From: Hassallia byssoidea VB512170
Lineage (GTDB): Bacteria > Cyanobacteriota > Cyanobacteriia > Cyanobacteriales > Nostocaceae
Reading direction: 5' to 3'
DNA: 53,501 bases
Assembly: GCF_000817785.2 (NCBI RefSeq)
Contig: NZ_JTCM02000039.1
Span: 1-53,501 of the forward strand
Below are positions 23,607-32,770 of the stretch, one piece after another. Both the position numbers and the translations under genes were made by a program. The notes under the pieces were generated by a model. That model was not told where the DNA came from. It saw nothing but the letters and a program-made list of their open reading frames with translations, and ran no database searches. Within the stretch, counting starts at the first letter, position 1. Each line of letters starts with the position of its first letter.

Positions 23607-25427
23607 ATGCGAGAATTTGAACAATTATTCATACTGGCAAAAACTCTGGAGAAAAAGGCTGAACGGCAAGTGTCGATCGCAAATGCCCGTACTAATCCCA
23701 AATCTGAAGAACCGTCGGTCAAAGCTATGGGTCGTCCTAAATCTGCTGGGCAGAAACCTCAATCGCAAGCTGATAATCACACTTTTCAGCCAAAGCCTGC
23801 CATGCGATCGCTAGAAGCCGTTGGGGGCTTAAGTGAAGTGCTTGCAGAACTCCGCGATTTGGTGGCTCTACCGCTCAAGCGCCCGGATTTACTAGAAAAA
23901 CTAGGATTAGAGCCGACGCGGGGAGTGTTGTTAATCGGTCCGCCAGGGACTGGTAAAACCCTGACCGCTCGCGCCTTGGCAGCAGAATTGGGTGTGAATT
24001 ACATCGCAATTGCAGGTCCTGAGGTAGTGGGTAAGTACTATGGTGAAGCAGAGGCGCGTTTGCGGCAGATTTTCCATAAAGCTACGGGATCGGCGCCTTG
24101 CCTAATTTTTATTGACGAGATTGACAGCCTTGCACCGGATCGCGCAAGCGTGGAAGGTGAAGTCGAGAAGCGCGTCGTTGCTCAACTCCTGAGTCTCATG
24201 GATGGCTTTGCTCAACTCAATGGGGTGATGGTTCTAGCAGCAACTAACTGTCCCGGTCGCGTAGATCCTGCCCTGCGTCGCCCAGGTCGCTTTGACCGCG
24301 AAGTGTATTTCCGCGTCCCCGATCGCAACGGTCGGTTGGAAATTCTCAAGATTCAGACTCGCTCGATGCCAATGGATGTATCTGTGGATTTGGAGGCGAT
24401 CGCAGATTTGGCAATCGGATTTGTTGGTGCTGATTTGCGAGGACTCTCTCAGAAGGCAGCGTATAATGCCTTGCACCGCTCTACTCTGTCTCTGGACTCA
24501 CCAATACCTAGCGATTTGGGCATCAGTCAGCAAGATTTTTTACAAGCATTCAAGGATGTCAAGCCCTCCGTCCTGCGTCCAGTGGCAATTGAAACCCCCA
24601 ACATTACTTGGGATCAAATTGGTGGGCTAGAAACCATTAAATCCATCTTACAGGAATCTGTAGAAGGTGCATTGCTTTATCCCGAACTCTACCGCCTGAT
24701 GAGAGCCATATCTCCACGCGGTATTCTACTTTGGGGACCGCCGGGAACTGGCAAAACTCTGCTGGCAAAAGCTGTAGCTGCTCAAGCAAGGGCAAACTTT
24801 ATTGCTGTCAATGGGGCAGAACTGCTCAGTCGTTGGGTGGGTGTATCGGAGCAAGCTGTGCGGGATTTGTTTACTAGAGCAAGGCAAGCAGCGCCCTGTG
24901 TCATTTTTATTGATGAAATTGATACCTTTGTCCCTGTTAGAGGGGGTTATGACAGTGATGGTGTGAGCGCTCGTGTCGTTGGTCAACTTCTTACAGAGAT
25001 TGATGGTATCCAATCTTGCGATAACGTTCTGATTATCGCCGCAACCAATCGACCAGATATGCTTGACCCTGCTCTCTTAAGAGCTGGTCGCTTGGATTTG
25101 CAACTTAAGGTGGATCTGCCGGATCTCACAAGTCGTCTGGAAATTTTACAGGTTCACAACCGCGATCGCCCCTTGGCAGAAGATGTAAACTTGGCAGCTT
25201 GGGCTGTGCGTACAGAAGGTTGGAACGGTGCCGAACTTGCACTCCTTAGCAATCAGGCTACTCTGCAAGCTATTCGACGCTATCGCATCCAAGGATTCAC
25301 CAACCCAACTGTTGCGAGCATTATCGCTGCGGATTTTGAAACTGCCTATCAATCTCTGCTAGAACGGCGGTACAGTCCGGAAAACCAGGCAGCTATGCTG
25401 AAAAACCAACAGCAGTTAAAAGTTTAA
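23607..25427 (+). CDS. Second Cdc48-like tandem AAA ATPase lacking the N-domain
   Basis: 606 residues, paralogue of 6221-8080. Two intact AAA modules: GPPGTGKT with IFIDEIDSLAPDR, and LWGPPGTGKT with IFIDEIDTFVP; GRFDRE and GRLDLQ motifs present. The N-terminus (MREFEQLFILAKTLEKK) matches the helical segment of the paralogue, which supports the ATG at 23607 over the one at 23592 that lies in the IS right-end hairpin. The IS end supplies bases up to the A of this ATG, so the ribosome-binding site (GGGGAG) is also IS-derived. Followed after 34 bases by the coiled-coil gene, probably in one operon. Confidence 0.88.
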   Translation: MREFEQLFILAKTLEKKAERQVSIANARTNPKSEEPSVKAMGRPKSAGQKPQSQADNHTFQPKPAMRSLEAVGGLSEVLAELRDLVALPLKRPDLLEKLGLEPTRGVLLIGPPGTGKTLTARALAAELGVNYIAIAGPEVVGKYYGEAEARLRQIFHKATGSAPCLIFIDEIDSLAPDRASVEGEVEKRVVAQLLSLMDGFAQLNGVMVLAATNCPGRVDPALRRPGRFDREVYFRVPDRNGRLEILKIQTRSMPMDVSVDLEAIADLAIGFVGADLRGLSQKAAYNALHRSTLSLDSPIPSDLGISQQDFLQAFKDVKPSVLRPVAIETPNITWDQIGGLETIKSILQESVEGALLYPELYRLMRAISPRGILLWGPPGTGKTLLAKAVAAQARANFIAVNGAELLSRWVGVSEQAVRDLFTRARQAAPCVIFIDEIDTFVPVRGGYDSDGVSARVVGQLLTEIDGIQSCDNVLIIAATNRPDMLDPALLRAGRLDLQLKVDLPDLTSRLEILQVHNRDRPLAEDVNLAAWAVRTEGWNGAELALLSNQATLQAIRRYRIQGFTNPTVASIIAADFETAYQSLLERRYSPENQAAMLKNQQQLKV

Positions 25428-25461
25428 GAATTATTTACTTTATTGACAAGAGAACGGTTTT

Positions 25462-26748
25462 ATGAGTGGCAGCCCCAAGTTTTCAGAAGCTGAAATTGCG
25501 GAGTGGAAGCAAAAAATTCTGGAAGCAGAGCGACAGCGTCGTTCAGAAGCAGAAGCCAGACGACGGCAGGAAGCCGAGGAGCAGGAGCGACAACGACAAT
25601 TGGAAATGTCTCGTAACCAAACCCATATACAGGTAAACGTGCTGCTGTCAGATTTACACTGGCAATGGGCAAATTTTTATCTTCAAGAAGCAGTGGCATT
25701 GCAATATCGTTGTCAGAATCAGTTGGAAGCGATCGCCTCCGCAGAGTCACCAGAAAAACTGCTGGCTATATCAGAAGAACTAGTGAGAATTGAACTGGCA
25801 ATGCAATTCGCTATCAAGCGCAAGCGGTGGGATGAGGCAGAAAATAAACGACGGGCAGACATCGAGCGACAACAGTTTGAACTAGAGGAACTCCAACTCA
25901 GAGTGGCGCAAATTCCAGAGGCAGAAGCTTTGAAGTTCGATGCTGCGGGTCGGCAACTCTTGCAGTGCGCCCTCCAAAATGTGCTTGAAGCGATCGCCGT
26001 AGGCAACCCGGTAGCGGTGCGCCGACCTCTGGCAGAAGCAACAGCGTTGGTGCAGAAGCACGTCCGTCAAATTGTCCAAGGGCAGGCAGACAGCCGACAG
26101 CTACAGGCACAGGCAAATCAACAGCTGGCAGAACTCCAGGTGATTTTGGCTGGTTTGAAGGCTGACCCCGTAGTGATGCGCTGGCAAACAGAAGCAGTGA
26201 CAGAATTAGAGAATCAGACGAATGCAGCGAAACTGGCGATCGCGTCCGGTAGGCTCAAACAGGTTATTTCCTGCTTAAGCGATCGCCAGCAACGCTCTCA
26301 AATAATTATCGAGACTGCCAACACAGCTCAAATACAGGCAGAGCGCCGGGATTACATTGCTGACAGCATTGCCGAAACATTGCAGGAAATGGGTTTCAGT
26401 ATTACCTTTCATCAACCAGAGCATCCAGAGCATCCAGCCAGTGCTATGATTCTAGGAGCCACCACTCAGACGGGCAAAGGGATTAGTGTCAGCGTCCCTA
26501 TAGCGGGACAGGTGTTTTATGACGTAGACGGCTATGTCAAGCACAGCGTCGCTACGGTTGACGGCAATACCGCTGCCGTCTGTGACGAAGCTGAACAGGT
26601 GCTTACCCAAATGCACACCTCCTTAAAGGACAAATTTGGTGTCATGATGGGCGAAGTGCTATGGCAGGGGAAAGACCCCAACCGCGTTCTCCGTCAAGCC
26701 GAACGGTTGCCAAGCGGTCAGCGCTATCAAAAACTTAGGCAAATTTAG
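25462..26748 (+). CDS. Coiled-coil protein with a conserved-looking C-terminal domain
   Basis: 428 residues. Residues about 8-60 and 125-300 are Gln/Glu/Arg/Ala-rich helices of coiled-coil character. The last ~125 residues form a distinct alpha/beta region (ETLQEMGFSITF, GISVSVPIAGQVFYDVDGYV, GVMMGEVLWQG). I do not recognise the family. Operon placement after the Cdc48-like ATPase suggests an adaptor or substrate of it. It overlaps the convergent Wzy-like pseudogene by four bases at the stops. Confidence 0.75.
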   Translation: MSGSPKFSEAEIAEWKQKILEAERQRRSEAEARRRQEAEEQERQRQLEMSRNQTHIQVNVLLSDLHWQWANFYLQEAVALQYRCQNQLEAIASAESPEKLLAISEELVRIELAMQFAIKRKRWDEAENKRRADIERQQFELEELQLRVAQIPEAEALKFDAAGRQLLQCALQNVLEAIAVGNPVAVRRPLAEATALVQKHVRQIVQGQADSRQLQAQANQQLAELQVILAGLKADPVVMRWQTEAVTELENQTNAAKLAIASGRLKQVISCLSDRQQRSQIIIETANTAQIQAERRDYIADSIAETLQEMGFSITFHQPEHPEHPASAMILGATTQTGKGISVSVPIAGQVFYDVDGYVKHSVATVDGNTAAVCDEAEQVLTQMHTSLKDKFGVMMGEVLWQGKDPNRVLRQAERLPSGQRYQKLRQI

Positions 26749-27887
26749 GTACTCAGTTGCAACCCCAAGCGCATCCTATTAACCCTATCATCTTCAACTG
26801 ACATCGCTAGAATACTGACGAAAAGAAAAGGGCTAAGTCCTTGTAATCCGGTGTGCAGGAAAAGACAGAAAAATAAATATGGGAAAATAAACTTAAAATT
26901 TTCTGGTTTATAATATCCGCTAACTACTCTTAAAATAACAAAAAAATAAAGAATACCAAGCGGAAGACCAGTATATGCAATCACCTCCAGAAAGGAATTA
27001 TGGATAATAGCACCAATCGGTCTAAAAACAGATTCATAATCAGCCCCATAGCCTTTTAAAGCTAAATCCCAATTATTAGAATAAGATTCAATCAACAATC
27101 TATTGGCTTCAAATCTGAGTAAATTAGATTTATCATTAAAGGAAAATAATCGACTTGAATCTGTGTTATAGCCAATGCCAATTTCGACATTGTTTAAAAA
27201 GTATTCTCCGACGAAAATACCAATTAAATTAGAAATAATAAATAACAAAACAAAATTTATTATGCTTGCTATTTTAGTAAACGGTTTTTAAAAATTCATA
27301 ATTAAAAAGAAAAATATCAGGCTGAAAAAATAATTTCTGCTAGCAAAAAGTAACGTAGAAACTAAAGCTATAATGATACCCGGCTTAAACTTGATTTTCA
27401 CGCAAAGGAAAAAGAAGAGTAACATGAATAGTCCGGAGATATTTGGATCTCCAACACTTAAAGTTATTCTTTCACTTCCATCAAACTGTACTAATCTATA
27501 TACAGCCATTTGATAAATAATTGCTGCATTTGTACACCAACACAAGCCTACTAAATAGCTTCTTTTGATGCTAATAAACTGAGAACCACTAAAGCCTATT
27601 GCCATTAAACAAATTGGCAAACTATATCTAAATAAGTGATAGCTATAAAAATTCAGAAAAGTTTCTATAATAATCAAGCAAACAGCGAGAATATCGATAT
27701 TTTGCAACTTGCTTCTGTAATAATAGAGTTGCCAAAGTAAAATTATCGTTAACAAAGGTAGACCGAGTTTTACATGTGGCAGTTGTAGTTCATAAGGTAT
27801 GATATATATAGCAACTATGCTGTAGAGGATGAGTCCATAAAAAAAGTAATTTATTTCTCCTTTTGCGATGTTTGCGTTGATATTCAC
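26745..27887 (-). pseudogene. O-antigen polymerase (Wzy)-like protein interrupted by an in-frame TAA
   Basis: Two hydrophobic reading frames lie in the same frame: 27887-27288 (199 aa, ending LIMNF) and a continuation to 26745. They are separated only by a TAA at 27288-27290; the next codons (KPFTKIASIINF...) carry straight on. Joined, they give about 380 residues with roughly ten transmembrane helices and the large loop (NRLLIESYSNNWDLALKGYG ... HNSFLEVIAYTGLPLG) typical of Wzy/WaaL polymerases/ligases. The GTG at 27887 is the start. One base change would restore it. Neighbouring genes are also damaged, so this is likely real decay rather than a sequencing error, though both fit. Confidence 0.78.
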
Positions 27888-27929
27888 TTTGTTGCCTCTA
27901 CTATTTATTTGAACTATATTATTTTTATC

Positions 27930-29207
27930 TCACGCAAAGTCGAGGCAGCGCGTTGCGGAGCCAGTGCGTTGGGCGGGGATGCCGACAGTCGCGCATCTGG
28001 CGTTGGGGTTCCCCCCGTTGTAGCGACTGCCGTCGCTGAGACGCAAAGGAAGAAATGAAGAGATAAGAGTGTGGTCTAAATATATGAAAATTGCTGTAAG
28101 TGTGCCAAGAATTTCTGCAAATAGTTTGGAGTAACGTTGAGCTTGCAGTTCTAAAGAGAATTCTTGTTCGACTTTTTCACGAGCGCGTTGTTGCAAAGAT
28201 AAAGAGCGATCGCTATCTGATAATACCCAGTCGATACCAGCTGCTAAACTTTCTACATCAATTGGTTTAGCCAAATAACCGTTGCGCTGATGTTCAATCA
28301 TATCAGGCATTCCGCCAATATCAAAGCCGACGCAGGGAGTACCGCAAGCTAGCGCTTCCATCACAGTATTCGGCAAATTATCTTGAGTTGAGGGTGCGAC
28401 AAAAACATCCGCAGCTGCATAAATTAGAGCTAGGGAGACATCATCGTTGAAGTTTCCCAAGTAGTGACACTTAAAGCCGAAGTTGCTTTGCTCCGTTGGT
28501 TGAGAAGCACCAAATACAACTAATTCTAGATTGTCTTTTTCTTTGGTTTGACTTAAGTTTTGTAAAGCTGATTTTAGTAAGTGAAACCCCTTTCTTGGCT
28601 GAGTAGTTGACGCAGCACCAAAGAGAATTAATTGTTTATCTTGAGGAAGATTCAGCCATTCTCTTGCTAGAGAACGGTTAATTGGTTTGTACCTTTGAAT
28701 ATCAATACCGTTGGGGATGACTTCTACGCGATAGTTGCGTAATAAAGAACTTTTGCGAACACACTCAGCTAACCATTTACTTGGTGTGACAATTGTCAAG
28801 TTGAGATGCTTCCATGCTTTAGCTTTGCGTTGCCATACCCAGCGGGATAAATCCTGCTCTTTTTGAGAGTGAAGTTGAATACATGCACCGCAAGAATTGA
28901 GATAGCGATCGCACTCTAAACTATAATGGCATCCTCCGGTAAAAGCCCACATATCATGAAGAGTCCAAATCAACGGTTTAGCAAATTTTGCCATACTCTC
29001 AATTTGGACGTAACCACAAATCCAATGAATATTAATAATATCTGGAGATAATTGCTTTATCTTTGACTGAATTAGATCGGGAAACCATTGTGGCGAAAAC
29101 GTAGCATAATTATGTTTAGGATAAAAAGCAAGTGGTAAGTTATCTAAAGTGGGTCGCATTCGATTAATCCACTTTTCTAACTTATTTTGCGAACCAATTT
29201 GAGTACA
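27930..29207 (-). pseudogene. GT4-family glycosyltransferase, N-terminally truncated, altered C-terminus
   Basis: Group-1 (GT4) glycosyltransferase core: WTLHDMWAFTGGCHY, VIPNGIDIQRYKP, LLFGAAS-type strand, ALACGTPCVGFDIGGMPDMI. Similarity runs upstream past the ATG at 29157-29159 to the TAA at 29208-29210 (CTQIGSQNKLEKWINR), but the ~50 residues of the usual N-terminal Rossmann entry are missing; a HepC-like fragment abuts there. The last ~45 residues (SDGSRYNGGNPNARCATVG...) are encoded by a dispersed repeat at 27935-28045, which has replaced the natural end. Truncated at the 5' end, it is unlikely to work. Confidence 0.72.
27935..28045. repeat. GC-rich dispersed repeat forming the 3' end of the GT4 gene
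   Basis: Contains GCGCGTTGC, GCCGACAGTCGCGCATCTGG, GTTGGGGTTCCCCCC and GTTGTAGCGACTG, much more GC-rich than the flanking AT-rich island. Shares words with 8260-8312 and with 22580-22600 (TCTGGCGTTGG). Confidence 0.6.
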
Positions 29208-29754
29208 TTAAATAACTGGGGCAACTTTTCTAAATTATACGGGAGCATTCCAAATTTTCGGGGCAATTGCTTAATGCTATTATTAGGCTGTTGCAATTGA
29301 AAGTTAGAAATTTGGAAAAGTCTGCCTTGTTTGCCGACGCACCATTGTTCGGTAAAGATTGGTTTTTTTAAGTAGATACTTTTCAGCGCGATCGCTCCGA
29401 AAACAGGACTGAGTATAATCAACAATACAAAGGCAATAATCCAATCGAGCGATCGCTTCACCAACCAAAGAATCGGGTGACGATATTCTGGTAGTTCCCG
29501 GTTTCGCGGTATCCACAAAAATATCTTTTTGTCAAAACGTTTGCAAAGCTTTGCCTATGTTTTCAGTTTACACTCACCAAAAACTGGATCTATCCGAACC
29601 AAACGTGCGCGACAATATTGCAACCACTCAGCTAAAAACTGTTCGTTTCGAGAAGACAGCAGATGAATTTCTTCAGCTATATTTGCTTGCCTAACTAACA
29701 GTTGCCCAAGTCGCAATTTGATTTTGTTTGTAGACGTATAATCGCGTTTACATA
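29177..29754 (-). pseudogene. HepC-like sugar transferase remnant with internal TAG
   Basis: Minus-strand frame from about 29754 reads IKLRLGQLLVRQANIAEEIH, LVRIDPVFGE and then KLKT-stop-AKLCKRFDKKIFLW, continuing in the same frame into IPRNRELPEYRHPILWLVKR with a hydrophobic helix, then ELPQLFNVLK-like KLPQLFNVLK. The TAG is at 29555-29557, where relatives carry a Trp codon. The frame ends just after NVLK; the GDMSLVGPRP part of the catalytic domain is missing, and the truncated GT4 follows. Related proteins (HepC) are undecaprenyl-phosphate sugar transferases used in heterocyst-envelope and exopolysaccharide synthesis. Broken twice. Confidence 0.7.
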
Positions 29755-29770
29755 GACAGGGGTTTCTAGA

Positions 29771-29990
29771 ATAATTAAAACTGATGTAACGTTTGTAACT
29801 GTTTCTTATAACTCTGGCAAAAGTTTGCGGGGTGCAATTGAATCTTGCTTAACAGCAGTTGAGAGGTACTATCCCGACACAGGCAAGGTTGTAGTTTACG
29901 ATAACGCTTCTAAGGATAGCTGTCCGCAAATTATCGATGATTTTGCCAAAAGATATCCAAAGTCGTTTATAGGTATTAACTGCAATCATA
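29771..29990 (+). pseudogene. 5' fragment of a GT2-family glycosyltransferase
   Basis: Frame from ATA at 29771 reads IIKTDVTFVTVSYNSGKSLR, then AIESCLTAVERYYPDTGKVV and VYDNASKDSC, the start of a GT2 glycosyltransferase (nucleotide-binding fold with the DNAS motif). About 70 residues remain; the rest is replaced by the ABC transporter remnant. The first codon ATA sits where an ATG would be expected, so the start may also be lost. Confidence 0.65.
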
Positions 29991-31731
29991 GCTGTAATAT
30001 TAACTTTATTGGGAGCAGTTATAGAAGCTGGAGGAATTGGTCTGATTGCATCTTTACTGCAAGGATTAACAAATTCCAACCAGCCACCTTTACATACAGG
30101 AATTGACTTTTTGGATGTTTGGTTATTAGGAACAAATGCGGCTGCATCTGAGCGCATATATCGCATATCTAGATTGATTTTAGTCACGGTTTGGTTACGC
30201 GCTGTCTTCAGCTATTTCGGACGTTATTTTGCCAAAGTGTGTGAAGTTTATTTAATAGATAGTCTTTGCAAACGGCTGTTTGAGCAATTTCAAAGACTTA
30301 GTTTGAGTTACTATACGCAAAGCCGTTCTGGAGAACTAATTAATACGTTTTCTAATGAAGTGACTTATATTAGTTATGCTTTTAATGAAATAATTAATTT
30401 TGTCACTAAAGCCTGCGTTATTCTCGCATATGCGATCGCCATGTTTGTCATCTCTTGGCAACTGACGCTGTTCACAGTACTTTTATTCAGCTTGCTTGCC
30501 GCAGTCGCATCAAATTTAGTTCGACGAGTTCGCGAAACCAGCTTTGAAATGACATCCGCAGGTGGAGAATTGACTTCAAAAGCGATAGAATTTATCGGGG
30601 GAGTTCGCACTGTCCAAGCTTTTTGGACTCAAGATTTTGAAAATAAACGTTTTCATAAAGTAGCTGAACGCTTCGCAAAAGCTTGGCTGAAAGCTTCCGC
30701 AATTAGTGGAATAGTCCAACCATTTGTTGAGGCAGTTGCGACGACAATTTTAATTGCGATGATTTTGGTGGCAGTCTCGACTCTTGTATCTAATGGCAGC
30801 TTGCATGTAATTTCATTATTAGCTTTTTTGTTCGCGCTGTTCCGCTTGCTGCCAATTATTGCTCACATGAATAGTTCTTGGGGGATAATTGCGATGCATT
30901 ACGGATCGGTGAAAAATGTCCACGAGATGTTGCGGACTGATGACAAGATTTATTTGAGAGATGGAGAAGTGAAGTTTTCTACTTTAAAAGAGGCGATCGC
31001 CTTCGTTGATGTAGACTTTGGCTATGACGATAAATTAGTATTACAAAATATTACCTTGACAATCGAACGCGGTCAGATGGTAGCGTTGGTGGGTGCTTCT
31101 GGTTCTGGTAAGACAACTATGGCAGACTTACTGATGCGCTTTTACGATCCTACCGCTGGTAAGATTTTGATTGATAAAGTTGACTTGCGGCAATATCAAC
31201 TAGCTTCACTGCGTTCTCAACTTGCGGTGGTGAGTCAAGATACTTTTATTTTTAATACGTCTGTTCGCGATAACATTGCTTATGGGTTAGAAAGTGTAGA
31301 CGATGCAGCAATTGAAGAAGCAGCAAGACTTGCCAATGCTTTAGAATTTATTTTAGATATGCCTCAAGGATTTGCGACTCAATTAGGCGATCGCGGAGTG
31401 CGTTTATCTGGTGGTCAACGTCAGCGAATTGCGATCGCAAGAGCGCTACTACGCAACCCAGAAATTTTGATTCTTGATGAAGCAACCAGCGCTCTTGATT
31501 CAGTTTCCGAACGCTTAGTTCAGCAGTCTGCGCGAAAAATTAGCAGTTGGACGAACAGTGATTGCGATCGCTCATCGACTGTCCACCATTTTTCGCGCAG
31601 ATAAAATCGTCGTACTTGAACAAGGTCGCATTGTCGAACAAGGAGGATATCAAGAATTAATCACCCAAGGTGGCAAGTTCTGGCAATATCACCAAATGCA
31701 GCATGAATTAGGTCAAGTGAACTCTAATTAA
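29973..31731 (+). pseudogene. HepA-like ABC exporter, 5'-truncated and frameshifted
   Basis: Fused membrane-ATPase exporter. Frame after a TAG (29970-29972) begins inside the first membrane helix (LTAIIAVILTLLGAVIEAGG), so the N-terminus is lost at the junction with the GT2 fragment. Walker A GASGSGKTT, signature LSGGQRQR and Walker B ILILDEATS are present. At about 31530 one extra base shifts the frame: the following sequence in the other frame reads [33 protein letters not shown] and ends at 31731. The unshifted frame stops at 31604. HepA exports envelope polysaccharide in heterocystous species. Confidence 0.78.
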
Positions 31732-31840
31732 AAACATTCACTTGCATTTATCAGATGTTCCATTTCCGCAAAATTCATACCAGAACTTCCCCAAAATTGA
31801 TGACTGAAAACAGCAACGGGGTTGCATTTGGGGAAGTCCC

Positions 31841-32770
31841 TCAAATTGGCATACCGTTAGAAGCAGTCCAGTGTTTTGCAAAATACTCAAAGAGCCATTG
31901 ATACTTTTGGGAACTTCTATCAAGATTATTTAAACTGGCTAAAGATTTATCTAAACCATTATCCCTGAACTTGTTAGAATTAGTGTAATGAATTGATACT
32001 AGGTTATCAAAACTTCTAATTTGCTCCGATTCGGGAACTCTATTATGTAAAGAAATAGGGTAATTGTACTGTGGAGATAAAGTCCATACATTTTCTGTCA
32101 TTGCACATATAGTAGCAGCCATTGTTGTTTGCGAAACATAAAAAATTCCTCCATTTCTTGGTTGTATTTTACTCTCCAGAACTTTCTCTAAATTATTTTT
32201 CCAATTAGAAAACAAGCCCAAATTTCTTTTGACTACAACCAGTCCTGCATTCCAATAAGCCCTAATATTTTTTTTATCGACTGTAGTAGTCACAAACATA
32301 TTGTATCTGTTTCCTACTATTTCATAGAGTTTCTGCCAATACTCTTCATTTGGGTCGTTTTGTCCTTCAGAACCAACATTTTTAATAAAGACAGGACGTA
32401 CTCCAATATCATATTCTGAAGGTAATAAAACCTCTTCAGGTTCATTAAATAAAATTTGATCGCTATCTAAAAGAACTAAAATATCCGCATCTAGGTTTTC
32501 CTCTGCCCAAGTACCAAGACAAGGTTGATTAGCAAAAGCAAAATCTGGATATTTATTATTTAAGAATTCTCTGACATGAACAACATCTAAAGCTTTCAAA
32601 GCTTTGGAAGTTTTTTGAGAAATATCTGGAGTATTTCTCACCTCAAAACTATATATGGGAGCATCTTTTAAAGAACCGCCAAATTTCCGAATACTCTCCA
32701 CAAGCAATAGAGAATAATCTTCTATAGGACCTGCTTCTGTACAAATTAGAAAAGCAATGGATGTTGACAT
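31841..32770 (-). CDS. Putative nucleotide-sugar glycosyltransferase (GT8-like fold)
   Basis: 309 residues, intact. IAFLICTEAG opening strand, then ADILVLLDSDQIL with a DxD-type DSD motif for divalent-metal/nucleotide-sugar binding, and FVTTTVDKKNIRAYWNAGLVV. These fit a GT-A-fold transferase, but I cannot name its family securely. It has no transmembrane helix and starts at ATG 32770. It is the first undamaged gene next to the broken island. Confidence 0.65.
   Translation of the reverse strand: MSTSIAFLICTEAGPIEDYSLLLVESIRKFGGSLKDAPIYSFEVRNTPDISQKTSKALKALDVVHVREFLNNKYPDFAFANQPCLGTWAEENLDADILVLLDSDQILFNEPEEVLLPSEYDIGVRPVFIKNVGSEGQNDPNEEYWQKLYEIVGNRYNMFVTTTVDKKNIRAYWNAGLVVVKRNLGLFSNWKNNLEKVLESKIQPRNGGIFYVSQTTMAATICAMTENVWTLSPQYNYPISLHNRVPESEQIRSFDNLVSIHYTNSNKFRDNGLDKSLASLNNLDRSSQKYQWLFEYFAKHWTASNGMPI

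Larger units (their letters stand above)
22242..23607 (+). mobile_element. IS200/IS605-type element (tnpB only), right end defined
   Basis: The right end carries the usual cyanobacterial imperfect hairpin CCCCG...CGGGG (23578-23599) followed by GAGTGTCAA, with TCAA at 23604-23607 as the expected cleavage tetranucleotide of this family. The left end is not resolved, so the stated start is only the gene start. The element is inserted directly ahead of the second Cdc48-like gene. Confidence 0.7.
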
